From Marinomonas spartinae (GTDB lineage: Bacteria > Pseudomonadota > Gammaproteobacteria > Pseudomonadales > Marinomonadaceae): a stretch of DNA of 64,000 nucleotides. The stretch covers positions 62,001 through 126,000 of the forward strand of contig NZ_FLOB01000008.1 of assembly GCF_900089775.1 (NCBI RefSeq), read 5' to 3'. A model generated the notes under the pieces. That model was not told the DNA's origin. It did no database searches and worked only from the letters and a program-made list of their open reading frames with translations. A program made the position numbers and the translations under genes. Positions within the stretch are counted from its first letter, which is position 1; the number at the start of each line of letters is the position of its first letter. This document shows positions 29,508 to 38,390 of the stretch, in pieces.

Positions 29508-31052
29508 TTAGCGTTTAGCGAGCTTCCATGGCAGAAGGGATTCGATTTGTTCGACTGTTTTAGCATACGGTAGTTTGGTCAGAACCGTATGAAGATACCC
29601 GTAAGGCTCCAGTCCGTTTAGCTTTGCCGTTTCTACGATGCTGTAGCAGACTGCACTGGCCTTCGCTCCTTGCGAACTGTCCGCAAACAACCATGCCTTC
29701 CTCCCCACAACGAACGGGCGGATAGCATTTTCTGCCAGGATATTACTGATACGTAATTCGCCATTCGTGCAGTAGACGACGAGTTTTTCCCACTGGTTTC
29801 GCATATAAGTGATCGCCAAGCCTGTCAGACTGTCTGCGGGAACTTTGTTGGCATTATTTTCGAGGAAGATTTTCAGCTTATCTAGGAGCGGGACGCTGTG
29901 CTCCTGACGATAGACGACGACTTGCTCCGGTGTGTATCCCGTTTTTTCTTTCAGCTCATTTATCTGACGCTCAATATGATAAAGCTTATTCATATACCCG
30001 AGTGCGGTATCTGCTTTGCTGACTTTGGCTTTTTTACCTTTCGGCTGCGCCGCTTGCGCTTCGATAAACTTCCGTCGGGCATGATCCATACACCCCACCG
30101 GAGTTAACCCGTATTGCTTGCAGGCAGCGTTATACCCCGCATAACCATCGGTTTGCAGGTAACCTTTGAAGCCTTCAAGCAAAGTGATTGGAACCTCTTG
30201 GCTTCGGGACGGATCGTAGTGGAACAGCACACTCCGTTCATCAGGCGGGCCACCGAGTGATACCCACATCTGCTTATCGGATGTGGCAGACTTACCGGGC
30301 TCTTTCAACACCTGGATGCGGGTTTCATCCATCGCAATGATATGTCCTGCATTTTGATGTTCTCTGAGCAGATTCACCAGTGGCTGAAGTACCTGTGCGG
30401 ATTTCATCACATAATTGGCCAGTGTCGCTCTGGAGAGTTCGCCACCATAACGGCTCAACATTTTTTCGATACGGTAAAGCGGAAGTCCATCGACATATTT
30501 AGATGTGATCACATGAGCAATCAGACCCGTACTTCCCAGAGAGCCAGGTAAGGGATGCTTCGTCGGCATTGGTGCCGTCACCATCGTCTGACCGTCTTGC
30601 GTATCGAAGACCGCTTTTTCCTGAATGTATTCCAGTACACGAACTTTGGCGGGTACGATATCCAGCTCTTCTTTTACTTTGGCGAAGAAAGTGCTTTTTG
30701 CGCCCATTTTTTCTTCGTCAGTCAGGTACAGGAAGATTTGCTCACGGGGTAAGTCGCTGGATAAAGGTTTACGGCCACGAGGTTTTGATGTGTTTTTCTT
30801 CTTCTGGTCTTCATCCTGTTTTTCATGAGCGTCAAGCACAGGGTCGGTACACAGTTCTGCTTCGTCAAACAACAGGAACTGGTCAGGATGGGTTTTCTCG
30901 CTCGTTGGAGCAAAGCGTTTAATTTTCAGGTAGCGAACGACTTCTTCCAGAATGGCAATTCGTTCTTTTTGGCGTTGATTTTCAGCTTTCTGCTCATCTA
31001 ACTGAGCACGAAGTTGCTCGATTTTACTCAGGTTTTCAGAAGAGGAAGTCAC
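29508..31052 (-). CDS. tnpC: IS66 transposase TnpC
   Basis: This 514-residue protein is the IS66 DDE transposase. It begins with a leucine-zipper-like coiled coil (QLRAQLDEQKAENQRQKERI), then a basic zinc-finger-like region (SKPRGRKPLSSDLPREQ) and the catalytic domain with the first Asp in IIAMDETRIQV, the second in YLQTDGYAGYNAACK and the Glu in NILAENAIRPFVVGRKAWLF. Length matches the family. It lies 67 bases after tnpB. Confidence 0.96.
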   Translation of the reverse strand: MTSSSENLSKIEQLRAQLDEQKAENQRQKERIAILEEVVRYLKIKRFAPTSEKTHPDQFLLFDEAELCTDPVLDAHEKQDEDQKKKNTSKPRGRKPLSSDLPREQIFLYLTDEEKMGAKSTFFAKVKEELDIVPAKVRVLEYIQEKAVFDTQDGQTMVTAPMPTKHPLPGSLGSTGLIAHVITSKYVDGLPLYRIEKMLSRYGGELSRATLANYVMKSAQVLQPLVNLLREHQNAGHIIAMDETRIQVLKEPGKSATSDKQMWVSLGGPPDERSVLFHYDPSRSQEVPITLLEGFKGYLQTDGYAGYNAACKQYGLTPVGCMDHARRKFIEAQAAQPKGKKAKVSKADTALGYMNKLYHIERQINELKEKTGYTPEQVVVYRQEHSVPLLDKLKIFLENNANKVPADSLTGLAITYMRNQWEKLVVYCTNGELRISNILAENAIRPFVVGRKAWLFADSSQGAKASAVCYSIVETAKLNGLEPYGYLHTVLTKLPYAKTVEQIESLLPWKLAKR

Positions 31053-31119
31053 GATTCAAATTACCTTTAACGCCTTATTTTAACAGGGTTTATTATATCA
31101 AAACCCTGCGGATAAGTCG

Positions 31120-31485
31120 CTAAAATAAGGACTCATATTCCAGTTTTTTATGCCCCTTCATCAATGAGACATCGTAACCATCGAGCAGCCAGTTGATCTG
31201 CTGACCAGTGAGTTGAATGACTTCATCCGTTCGCCTGGGCCACTTGAATTTCTCTTCGGCCAACGCTTTATAATAGAGCACGAAGCCATTATTTTCCCAG
31301 AAGAGACATTTGATTTTGTTGCGCCGTTTATTGGTAAACGCATACAGGTGGCCACTGAATGGGTTGTGGCCTAACTCCATTTCAATGAGCGCACTGAGTC
31401 CCCGGTGTGATTTACGAAAATCAATCGGATCGCGATAAAGATAGACACAACTCAGGTGTTGGGCCGGTCGGAGTGTCGGCTGCAT
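31120..31485 (-). CDS. tnpB: IS66 accessory protein TnpB
   Basis: The 121-residue protein has the IS66 Orf2 signature: VYLYRDPIDFRKSHRGLSAL, a central HLYAFTNKRRNKIKCLFWENNGF and KRTD-like FKWPRRTDEVIQLT. TnpB is required with TnpA for efficient IS66 transposition, but its biochemical role is not settled. It starts one base after the tnpA stop. Confidence 0.95.
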   Translation of the reverse strand: MQPTLRPAQHLSCVYLYRDPIDFRKSHRGLSALIEMELGHNPFSGHLYAFTNKRRNKIKCLFWENNGFVLYYKALAEEKFKWPRRTDEVIQLTGQQINWLLDGYDVSLMKGHKKLEYESLF

Positions 31486-31794
31486 TTATCGAAGCTCCCT
31501 GAGAAGTTGGGCAACGACCGAAATATTAGTGGCACTGACATCCGAGATCTGCGTTCCGTCGGGCAAGCAAATCGTCGGCCCGGAATGGGGGGATATCCGC
31601 GTTTCGAATTGAGCGACGACGAATCCAGACTGTGTTTCACATTGGTTAACCTGCTGAGTGGTGTGATACTTTTGTTTCCAGTAAGTGAACTGGTGAGGGA
31701 TAAGTCCATGATGACGACAATAGTCAACTTGAGTTTGTTGGGTTTGCATCCATGCCTGGATGTGTTCAAACCAGATTTCCGGTGATAGTGACAT
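31486..31794 (-). CDS. tnpA: IS66 accessory protein TnpA
   Basis: From the ATG at 31794 this is a 102-residue protein with an N-terminal helix-turn-helix (EIWFEHIQAWMQTQQTQVDYC, then HGLIPHQFTYWKQKY) typical of IS66 Orf1, followed by a short tail ending in VVAQLLRELR. The frame continues 16 codons further upstream, still inside the element. It is coupled to tnpB, its stop lying next to the tnpB ATG. Confidence 0.9.
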   Translation of the reverse strand: MSLSPEIWFEHIQAWMQTQQTQVDYCRHHGLIPHQFTYWKQKYHTTQQVNQCETQSGFVVAQFETRISPHSGPTICLPDGTQISDVSATNISVVAQLLRELR

Positions 31795-31887
31795 AGTGAA
31801 GCTCTTGTTGTGGCAATGACTACGGTCATTATGCGTCTTCACTGGAAATTGGGAATAATGTCGAGAATTAAGCGCTTACCTTGAAAG

Positions 31888-32390
31888 CGAATCGGTTGAT
31901 AAAAATCGCTCGGTGCTTGGTTGTATTCTTCTTGTGTGCGTTGCTTTTCTAGCGCTTTGTCTTCGTAGCCATAGGCATTGGCGGTGTTTTCCCATACTAC
32001 TTCTGCGGCTTGATTTGTAACGAAGCGCGGTGTATTAAGTTGATCTAGGTGGTAGTAATAGATGCCATCTTGTTTGATCAAAGCAACCGGATGAAATTCA
32101 TTTGGACGATTGATGTACCAGGTGTATTGTCCGTTTAGGCACTCGCCTAACAGCTGGTTACCGTCCCAGATGAAGTCGATTTGGCCTTGTTCTGTGTGTT
32201 TAGCAGTATGACGACCGAATGGATCGTAGTCATATTGAGTCAATAAGCCATCATTCGAAAAGCTGGTTGAAGGCATTAAACGCTCGTTGCGTTTTGATGC
32301 CAACGCCCAGTTCGCTGATTTGGTTACCGCAGTCGTCGTAATCAAAGTCAATATCGGCGAAGCTAAGCAGCCTATCATCTTCGGTAACTA
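31888..32390 (-). pseudogene. Rhs core fragment, 5' part of the IS66-interrupted copy
   Basis: The segment starts abruptly with VTEDDRLLSFADIDFDYDDCGNQ, equal to the region near residue 1060 of the intact Rhs, with no start or N-terminal half. A deletion near 32263 shifts frame after FNQL; the second frame continues LTQYDYDPFG to DFYQPIRFQG, where IS66 cuts it. The similarity to the intact copy is strong, apart from a variable linker (KALEKQRTQEEYNQAPSD). It is a displaced 3' segment, not a functional gene. Confidence 0.88.
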
Positions 32391-32420
32391 AAACATACAA
32401 TTTATCTAGCAATCACATTA

Positions 32421-32882
32421 TTAAGGCTTGGACCTCAATGTTAAATATTCTTCAAAAAAATTTTCAAAACTATCGGATATTTTACGATCTACCTTTCTAC
32501 TAAAAAGGTTATAACTAACAATCGGAAACTCATCTTGAGTTTTAGAGTTACTAGCATCAATACACCAACAAACCTCATCATCCCTAAAAAAAATAACAGC
32601 AAGTTTTTCCGGAAGTTGGTAGTCTTCCCTAACAGTTAAAGTATCTCCGTAAACAGTGCCACCTGAATCGTTTAAAGCGTCATTATTTTCTATACCTGAA
32701 ATCTCAGCTTCGACGACTCCTCCTCCCCCATATAATTTTAAGAACTCCTTAAAAGATGCTGGCAAATTAAATTCCAATAAATCTTCTAGAATTTTAATTT
32801 GATCATCTGTTGCTGAGCCTAACCAATAGATCTCGCTTCCTGTTTTTTCAATAGTTGCTATTAAGTTCGTATAATCATTCAT
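32421..32882 (-). CDS. SUKH (SMI1/KNR4) family immunity protein
   Basis: This 153-residue protein shows the SUKH pattern: LGSATDDQIKILEDLLEFNLPASFKEFLKLYGGGGV at the N-terminal third, then an acidic loop and the C-terminal FPIVSYNLFSRKVDRKISDSFENFFEEYL. SUKH proteins are common immunity factors for nuclease-type polymorphic toxins. It starts eight bases after the rhs stop, so it is the obvious cognate partner of the LHH nuclease tip, which it probably binds directly in the cytoplasm. Confidence 0.88.
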   Translation of the reverse strand: MNDYTNLIATIEKTGSEIYWLGSATDDQIKILEDLLEFNLPASFKEFLKLYGGGGVVEAEISGIENNDALNDSGGTVYGDTLTVREDYQLPEKLAVIFFRDDEVCWCIDASNSKTQDEFPIVSYNLFSRKVDRKISDSFENFFEEYLTLRSKP

Positions 32883-32890
32883 AAAACACC

Positions 32891-35800
32891 TTATTTAAAA
32901 TCCTCAGACCTTAATTTCCAATAGCTATTTCGAAACTTTTCATATTGGTACTGCAACTTGGAATTATTTCTAAAGCTATTACCATCCTCTATAAGACCAT
33001 GCAACTTGACATGATGCTTCTTGTGAATAGAGCTCGTAAGCTCAACCATAGGCCCAGGCTCTTTTCCTAAAACATGATGTAAGTTAATTTGCTTACCATC
33101 TGGACCAATAGGCGCATAACCTTCATTCATTAAGTCTAAATTAGTCCACCCCTCATCAACTTTTTGCCTAATACTTTTATGCACACTTCTATGGACATTC
33201 TCTGGCGCTTCAGGAAATACATCAACATTATTTTTATAAACTTTCCGACCCAAGACTTCTGTAGCATTAAATTTACTATCCTTTATTTCGTCAGGTATAG
33301 ATCCTAAAGCTCTATTATTACCTCCCCCCATCAACCCAACATCAATAGGTTTCCCCAAACTTCGCCACTCATCAATACTACCATCGCCTCCATTCGCTAG
33401 CCAAGTACGATAAGCAATGTCTTCCTGAGCATCGTATGTAGACCAAGTATCACCATTAGATCCAACAGCATTAAAAACCGTTTCATCACTGTACTTAGAA
33501 TAAACAGTTCCATCTGGAGCCTTTATTTCTTCAAGCGGACCGCCTGTGGATGATGAATGAAAGGCTAAAAGCAAGGTTGTAGGTGCTTTAGCTAAAAACG
33601 GCAACAATCTTGATATTACTGTTTTTTCAGCGATATAAGCCGAGTCATTAGCAGCCGCCTGAACCGTAATCTTAGTGACATTAATAGGTTTTAGATTAGT
33701 TAACGGGCTTGATGGCGCCACCCTTGCTAAAGCTAAAGCGCTTGCTGCCGCACCTTCCTTACAACTCAACCCCATCGGATCAACCCAGTTAACAGGGTTA
33801 GGTGCGTATTGATAGTGGTTGATGCCGCCGACTATACCTATCGGGTCTTGGTGGATAAAGCGTTGTTGTTTTGGGCAGTAGTAGCGGAATCGGTTGTAGT
33901 GAAAGCCGCTTTCTTGGTCGAAGTACTGTCCTTGGAAACGTATCGGCTGATAGAAGTCTTTGCTTTTGCCTTCTCGTTCAGCATGTTGCTCGCTATCTTC
34001 GTAACCATAGGCGTTAGCGGTGTTTTCCCATACCACGTCAGCCTGTTGGTTGGTGACAAAGCGCGGTGTGTTGAGTTGATCTAGGTGGTAGTAATACACC
34101 TCACCTTGTTTGATCAGCGCAACCGGATGAAATTCGTCTGGGCGGTTAATGTACCAAGTATACTTTCCGTTTAGGCATTCGCCTAACAGTTGGTTTCCAT
34201 CCCAAATGAAATCAATTTTGCCCTGTTCGGTATGTTTGGCTATACGACGGCCCAGCGGGTCGTAGTCGTATTGGGTGAGGACCCCGTCTTTTGCAAAGCG
34301 GGTGAGTTGGTTAAAGGCGTTAAACGAACGCTGTGTTTTAACACCTACACCCAGTTCGCTGATTTGGTTACCGCAATCATCATAGTCGAAGTCGATGTCG
34401 GCGAATTTGAGTAATCGATCCCCTTCCGTGACCGCTTGGATAGACGGATCATTCTCTGCAAATGCGACAACGCTTTCTTCACTCTCTGCCGTGCTTAGGT
34501 CGCCTTTGCTCTCTTCTTTCTCATTAGGATGACTTTTTGCTTCATCGCTCTCAATCGCGGTGCGTTGGGCGATGGGGTTGCCCACACTATCCCACTCAAA
34601 TTCGGTGCGTTTGCGCTGTGAACTGTGTGATGGATGGCCTTGCGTATAAGCCACGCTTTCTTTAATCAGTTGCCCAAGAGCGTTGTATGCAAAGGCTTCT
34701 TGCTTCGCTTGTGCGAAGTCACCTTCTTCTTCCTGTGATGTTTGCGTTTGGCTTTGTCGGCCGATCAGCTGATCGATACCATCGTATTGGTAAGCACACT
34801 GATCATAAAGTCGTTGCTCTGGATGCGTGAGATTTTGCAGTGTTAAACGATGGAATACATCAAAGGTTTGCTCTAACGCAATGTGGTTACCAAAGGTTTG
34901 TTGGATAAGACGGTTTTGTTTGTCGTATTGGAAAACGGCTAACGTTTGCGAAGAATCTCCTTCGCTTAATTCAATGGCCGTTAGTTGGCTATGTTGGTTG
35001 TAACGATAGTGAAGCGTTTTACCATCGGGTAATGTTAAACGTTTACGGCGGCCAAATTCATCGTATTGATAATGGAGCGTATGTTGTTGGGCGCCTTGTG
35101 TTTGTTGACTGCTGAGCAGTCGATTACCCCGATCGAATGTCTGTTTTAAGGTGACCTCGGGATTATGCGCACGAACAAGGTTGCCATTCACGTCATATTG
35201 ATAGCGGTTGGTATTGTTGACGATCTGTTGATGAGATTCGCTACGACCTTGTTGAGCACTGGCTTGTTGAGCACTGGCTTGTTGTGCGATGACACGGCCC
35301 ATGACATCTCGTTGGATATTAACAATACGCTTGTCGCTTTCTTTGAGCGAGATTAACCGATTGTTGCCGTCGTATTGGTAGCGCTGCTGTTTGCCATCGA
35401 AGCCGGTGATCTGGATAGGGTTTTCATTGGCATCGTAGGCAATTCTGTAGTGAGCATCGTCATCTCGACGAATGCCCGTTAGGTTACGCTCTTGGTCGTA
35501 GGTCAGATGTAAGGCACTACCATCAGGCTGGATGATGGCGCTCGGTTGGCTCAAGCCTTCAAAGGTTTGTCGCGTGATTTCGCCTTTGTTGTTTTTACTG
35601 GCGATAAGACGACCCGCCTCATCGTAGTCAAAGTAGGTATGTTGTTTATCGTCAGGCGCGTTTTCATCAAAGGCGACGGTTTCAATCAGTTGACCCCGTT
35701 CATTACGTTTGTACTGAACCAGTAATCCACAGTCAGATAAGGTGGCATTAATGCGCCCTAAGTTATCATAGCTGTAGCGGGTTAAGCTGTCGTTTTCTTG

Positions 35801-37540
35801 TTTCGCCAGCAATTCACCTTGCTCATTCCAACGGAATTTGGTGACTTGACCATCGACGGTAATGTGTTGACTCAAGTGGCCTTGGTTATCGTAACTGTAT
35901 AAAGCAGAACGGCCATCTGGCTGGGTTTCACTGAGCAGCAAACCGGACACATTGTACTGGCGTGCAATGGTGGTTTTATCTGGTAGAACAGTAAGGATGC
36001 GCTGTCCTAGTTGATTGTAGGCAAAGGTGGTTTTATTGCCATCGGGGGTAGTAACAGATTCCAGCTGCCCGTATGGCGTATAGGTCAGGTCGGTTGTGTT
36101 GCCCTGAGGGTCGATTTCGCGGATTTTTTGACCATTTTGGTTATACACATAACGACGTATATTGCCATTGGGGTCCGTGTGCTCGGTAAGTTTGCCTTGT
36201 TCGTTGTGAACAAAGTGCTCCCGATTGCCCCGTGAGTCAATACTGGTGGTTGTGCCTTTTTCAGGGCCGTATTCGAATTGGTAGCAGTAGGTGTCATTAT
36301 CGCCCCATTGTTTGATGCATTTTGCATCATGGGCATAGCTATCCCACTCGAAATGATGGCTAAAGCCACTGGCGCGAGTTCGTTTGGTAATGAGGTTGGC
36401 GGCGTTGTAGGTGTAACGCTCGGTTTCACCCTGTTGGTTGGTGGCCGCGATAAGGTTGCCGGTCTCGTCGTAGTTGTAGTGAGCCAACGGGGTCTTAGAA
36501 GTGACAAACTGCTCTTTCTCATTGACATGATACGCTTTGACATCGACCAGCCAGCCTTGTGCATTATAGTTGAGTAAACAGCCACGGGCTTTGTTGACTT
36601 CAATCCGCGCTAAACGCTCCTTCGCATCATAATAAAAACGTGTGCTTTGGCCTGTTTCGTTGATGATTTTTTCAAGCAACCAAGCGGATTCCCCCGCTTT
36701 AAAGGTCAGATGTTCATCCTTGGGGGTCACTAAGACTTGCTTACCATTGGTTTGGTAATGCAAGGCTAACTTGCTACTTAGCTGATAACTGGATTGGCCA
36801 GGCTTAACCTTTTCGAAACGATGGGAAGCACCATGTTCATCATGGTATTCGAGCCAATAGGTGCCCTTTTGCTTTGGGCCCACTTTCGGTGGAGGAAGAT
36901 AGTGCTCCGTCAAACGCACCATAAAATCATGGCGCCAGCCATTGCCCAAGGCCGTTTGCTGGTTTGAGTGAGAAGAACGATACAAACGACGCCATACTAA
37001 GGGGCGGCTTCCTGCTAAGGTAAAGTCGACAAGAGGGAGAATTTCTTCTCCAGTCAACATGGATACAGGGTCAGAGCGGCATTCTTGCTCGGTAATCGGC
37101 GTTTCACTTGAAGTATTGTTCGCGACGGCACCAGTGCTATTGACGCTGGCTTGAGTGGCTTTTTTACCGACGACTTTTTCCGGTCCCTTTTTCTTTTTAC
37201 TCTGAGTATTGCTGTCATCGCTAGCGGATAAAGTGTGTCGCACATTTTGATGATAGCAGGTAATCAAGCCCTTCGTGAAAGCGGACTTCAACACTCTAGC
37301 GGTTGCCGCTCCTTTCGCGTCGCGTGGACAATCTATACCGACAGCTTGCAAAAGCTGAATAACATTGAGGCGCTCGGAAGGGTCAGAAACCAGTGTCGGT
37401 CCAATCTCTGCAATTTGAGCGTTGGCAGCTTCGGGGGTGTCCGTGGCCACCTGATGGTACCCAGAAGGTACACGACCTTCTTCACCTATCAGGTAAATGG
37501 GGTAGCGACTTCCCTTTAGTACAACTGAATAACGATCCAT
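32891..37540 (-). CDS. rhs: Rhs effector with C-terminal LHH/HNH nuclease toxin
   Basis: This 1549-residue protein has an N-terminal part (1-150) without PAAR or membrane helices, a DUF6531 region (CRSDPVSMLTGEEILPLVDF, from about 155), and many YD repeats that form the Rhs cocoon. The core ends with QDPIG, exactly 18 residues, and DPMGL, the aspartyl self-cleavage signature. The final 291 residues are the toxin tip; its end, INLHHVLGKEPGPMVELTSS then HKKHHVKLHGLIE, is the LHH type of HNH/endonuclease VII nuclease, with catalytic His residues present. DNA is the probable target. The gene overlaps the 282-residue upstream gene by one base (TAATG) and is followed by SUKH immunity. T6SS delivery is inferred from context. 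Confidence 0.93.
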   Translation of the reverse strand: MDRYSVVLKGSRYPIYLIGEEGRVPSGYHQVATDTPEAANAQIAEIGPTLVSDPSERLNVIQLLQAVGIDCPRDAKGAATARVLKSAFTKGLITCYHQNVRHTLSASDDSNTQSKKKKGPEKVVGKKATQASVNSTGAVANNTSSETPITEQECRSDPVSMLTGEEILPLVDFTLAGSRPLVWRRLYRSSHSNQQTALGNGWRHDFMVRLTEHYLPPPKVGPKQKGTYWLEYHDEHGASHRFEKVKPGQSSYQLSSKLALHYQTNGKQVLVTPKDEHLTFKAGESAWLLEKIINETGQSTRFYYDAKERLARIEVNKARGCLLNYNAQGWLVDVKAYHVNEKEQFVTSKTPLAHYNYDETGNLIAATNQQGETERYTYNAANLITKRTRASGFSHHFEWDSYAHDAKCIKQWGDNDTYCYQFEYGPEKGTTTSIDSRGNREHFVHNEQGKLTEHTDPNGNIRRYVYNQNGQKIREIDPQGNTTDLTYTPYGQLESVTTPDGNKTTFAYNQLGQRILTVLPDKTTIARQYNVSGLLLSETQPDGRSALYSYDNQGHLSQHITVDGQVTKFRWNEQGELLAKQENDSLTRYSYDNLGRINATLSDCGLLVQYKRNERGQLIETVAFDENAPDDKQHTYFDYDEAGRLIASKNNKGEITRQTFEGLSQPSAIIQPDGSALHLTYDQERNLTGIRRDDDAHYRIAYDANENPIQITGFDGKQQRYQYDGNNRLISLKESDKRIVNIQRDVMGRVIAQQASAQQASAQQGRSESHQQIVNNTNRYQYDVNGNLVRAHNPEVTLKQTFDRGNRLLSSQQTQGAQQHTLHYQYDEFGRRKRLTLPDGKTLHYRYNQHSQLTAIELSEGDSSQTLAVFQYDKQNRLIQQTFGNHIALEQTFDVFHRLTLQNLTHPEQRLYDQCAYQYDGIDQLIGRQSQTQTSQEEEGDFAQAKQEAFAYNALGQLIKESVAYTQGHPSHSSQRKRTEFEWDSVGNPIAQRTAIESDEAKSHPNEKEESKGDLSTAESEESVVAFAENDPSIQAVTEGDRLLKFADIDFDYDDCGNQISELGVGVKTQRSFNAFNQLTRFAKDGVLTQYDYDPLGRRIAKHTEQGKIDFIWDGNQLLGECLNGKYTWYINRPDEFHPVALIKQGEVYYYHLDQLNTPRFVTNQQADVVWENTANAYGYEDSEQHAEREGKSKDFYQPIRFQGQYFDQESGFHYNRFRYYCPKQQRFIHQDPIGIVGGINHYQYAPNPVNWVDPMGLSCKEGAAASALALARVAPSSPLTNLKPINVTKITVQAAANDSAYIAEKTVISRLLPFLAKAPTTLLLAFHSSSTGGPLEEIKAPDGTVYSKYSDETVFNAVGSNGDTWSTYDAQEDIAYRTWLANGGDGSIDEWRSLGKPIDVGLMGGGNNRALGSIPDEIKDSKFNATEVLGRKVYKNNVDVFPEAPENVHRSVHKSIRQKVDEGWTNLDLMNEGYAPIGPDGKQINLHHVLGKEPGPMVELTSSIHKKHHVKLHGLIEDGNSFRNNSKLQYQYEKFRNSYWKLRSEDFK

Positions 37541-38388
37541 TAACTGTGTGCTTCCTCATTTGTCCATACATATGACCCAACAGCTTGATGAACAGATTGC
37601 TCTTGAGAAATCATTAATGCATGCTGTGAATCACGGTAACAAGGGTTATTTATGAGTGAATATAGGTTAATAACCCCACTCATTGCTCCAATTTTTCCCA
37701 ACAAGTAAGCAGGAAAAACATAATCAATATCCTCACTTAAATGCGGAGCGAGCAGTTGCAAGCTATGTAACCAAGTATCTCCATCCTGAGCAACCCCATT
37801 CCCTGGTGAAAAAATTATATCTATTGGTACCGCCAAGCCTTCTGACGCATCCAGAAATAATGCTTTAAACGCATCGTGTTGTATAAAATCAATGGTGGTT
37901 TCGTAATGAAAAAAGCGTTGTGACCAACCCGCTGGCGATATTTCAAATTTTGCAGTCAAACCACCTACACCGTAATAACAATACTCAGCACTTGAATTTG
38001 CTAAATAAACACCATCTACCGCAATAATATTTGCCTCATCTATCCCTTGCTCAGCCATCATTTTTATCGCAGCATCCATACCACTAGAACCTTGAAAAAA
38101 TACAAGTTCAGGCGTTGTGGAGAAAAGTTGATTAAATGTTTCAATCACAATCTCCTTTTGTTGATACTGAAATGCCCAAGCAGGCAGCAACCAAATCGTG
38201 GGCAGACTAGTGTCTTGTAATAACGGGTATAACGACTTTGCTTTCATAATGCAATCGTATGTAAAAGCCTGCCATGTCATCTCTCCAGAAACAACGTCGC
38301 ACTCTAAGAAGCTCCCTGTTAGAACATCATCAACAGATAAAGCATGTGGCAACGAAACATCTGCAATTGATATTGAAAAAGCAGTCAT
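37540..38388 (-). CDS. T6SS effector-cassette protein, possible degenerate thiolase fold
   Basis: I do not recognise a characterised family. The 282-residue protein is soluble, with a stretch FFQGSSGMDAAIKMMAEQGI followed by NIIAVDGVYLANSSAE, reminiscent of the active-site helix of ketoacyl synthase/thiolase folds, but the catalytic Cys is absent (Ser-Ser-Gly), so it would be inactive. It starts three bases after the 348-residue gene and its stop overlaps the rhs ATG by one base. This tight coupling suggests an adaptor or chaperone that loads Rhs onto PAAR/VgrG. The fold comparison is by eye and tentative. Confidence 0.55.
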   Translation of the reverse strand: MTAFSISIADVSLPHALSVDDVLTGSFLECDVVSGEMTWQAFTYDCIMKAKSLYPLLQDTSLPTIWLLPAWAFQYQQKEIVIETFNQLFSTTPELVFFQGSSGMDAAIKMMAEQGIDEANIIAVDGVYLANSSAEYCYYGVGGLTAKFEISPAGWSQRFFHYETTIDFIQHDAFKALFLDASEGLAVPIDIIFSPGNGVAQDGDTWLHSLQLLAPHLSEDIDYVFPAYLLGKIGAMSGVINLYSLINNPCYRDSQHALMISQEQSVHQAVGSYVWTNEEAHS

Positions 38389-38390
38389 AT

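Larger units (their letters stand above)
29464..31879 (-). mobile_element. Complete IS66-family insertion sequence
   Basis: The 2416-base element is bounded by imperfect inverted repeats beginning GTAAGCG (GTAAGCGATTAATACTCGG at the left end; GTAAGCGCTTAATTCTCGA, reverse strand, at the right), with about 22 of 26 positions identical. It is flanked by a perfect 8-bp direct repeat CTTGAAAG at 29456-29463 and 31880-31887, the target duplication size of IS66. It carries tnpA, tnpB and tnpC in standard order and splits an Rhs segment. All three genes are intact. Confidence 0.95.

Noticed and set aside
31795..31842. N-terminal extension of IS66 TnpA
   Set aside because: The extra 16 residues do not resemble IS66 Orf1 N-termini; the ATG at 31794 gives the expected protein.
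31839..32378. Open frame of 179 residues as an independent gene
   Set aside because: Its first 45 residues are an out-of-frame reading of Rhs sequence and its last ten come from the IS66 end; it is a chimera of a frameshifted Rhs fragment.
36085..36603. 172-residue open frame on the same strand as rhs, and similar long frames in rhs, sbcC and tss genes
   Set aside because: They lie fully inside strongly supported coding sequences in other frames, have biased composition (Thr/Pro/Asn-rich or Leu/Cys-rich) and no ribosome-binding sites.
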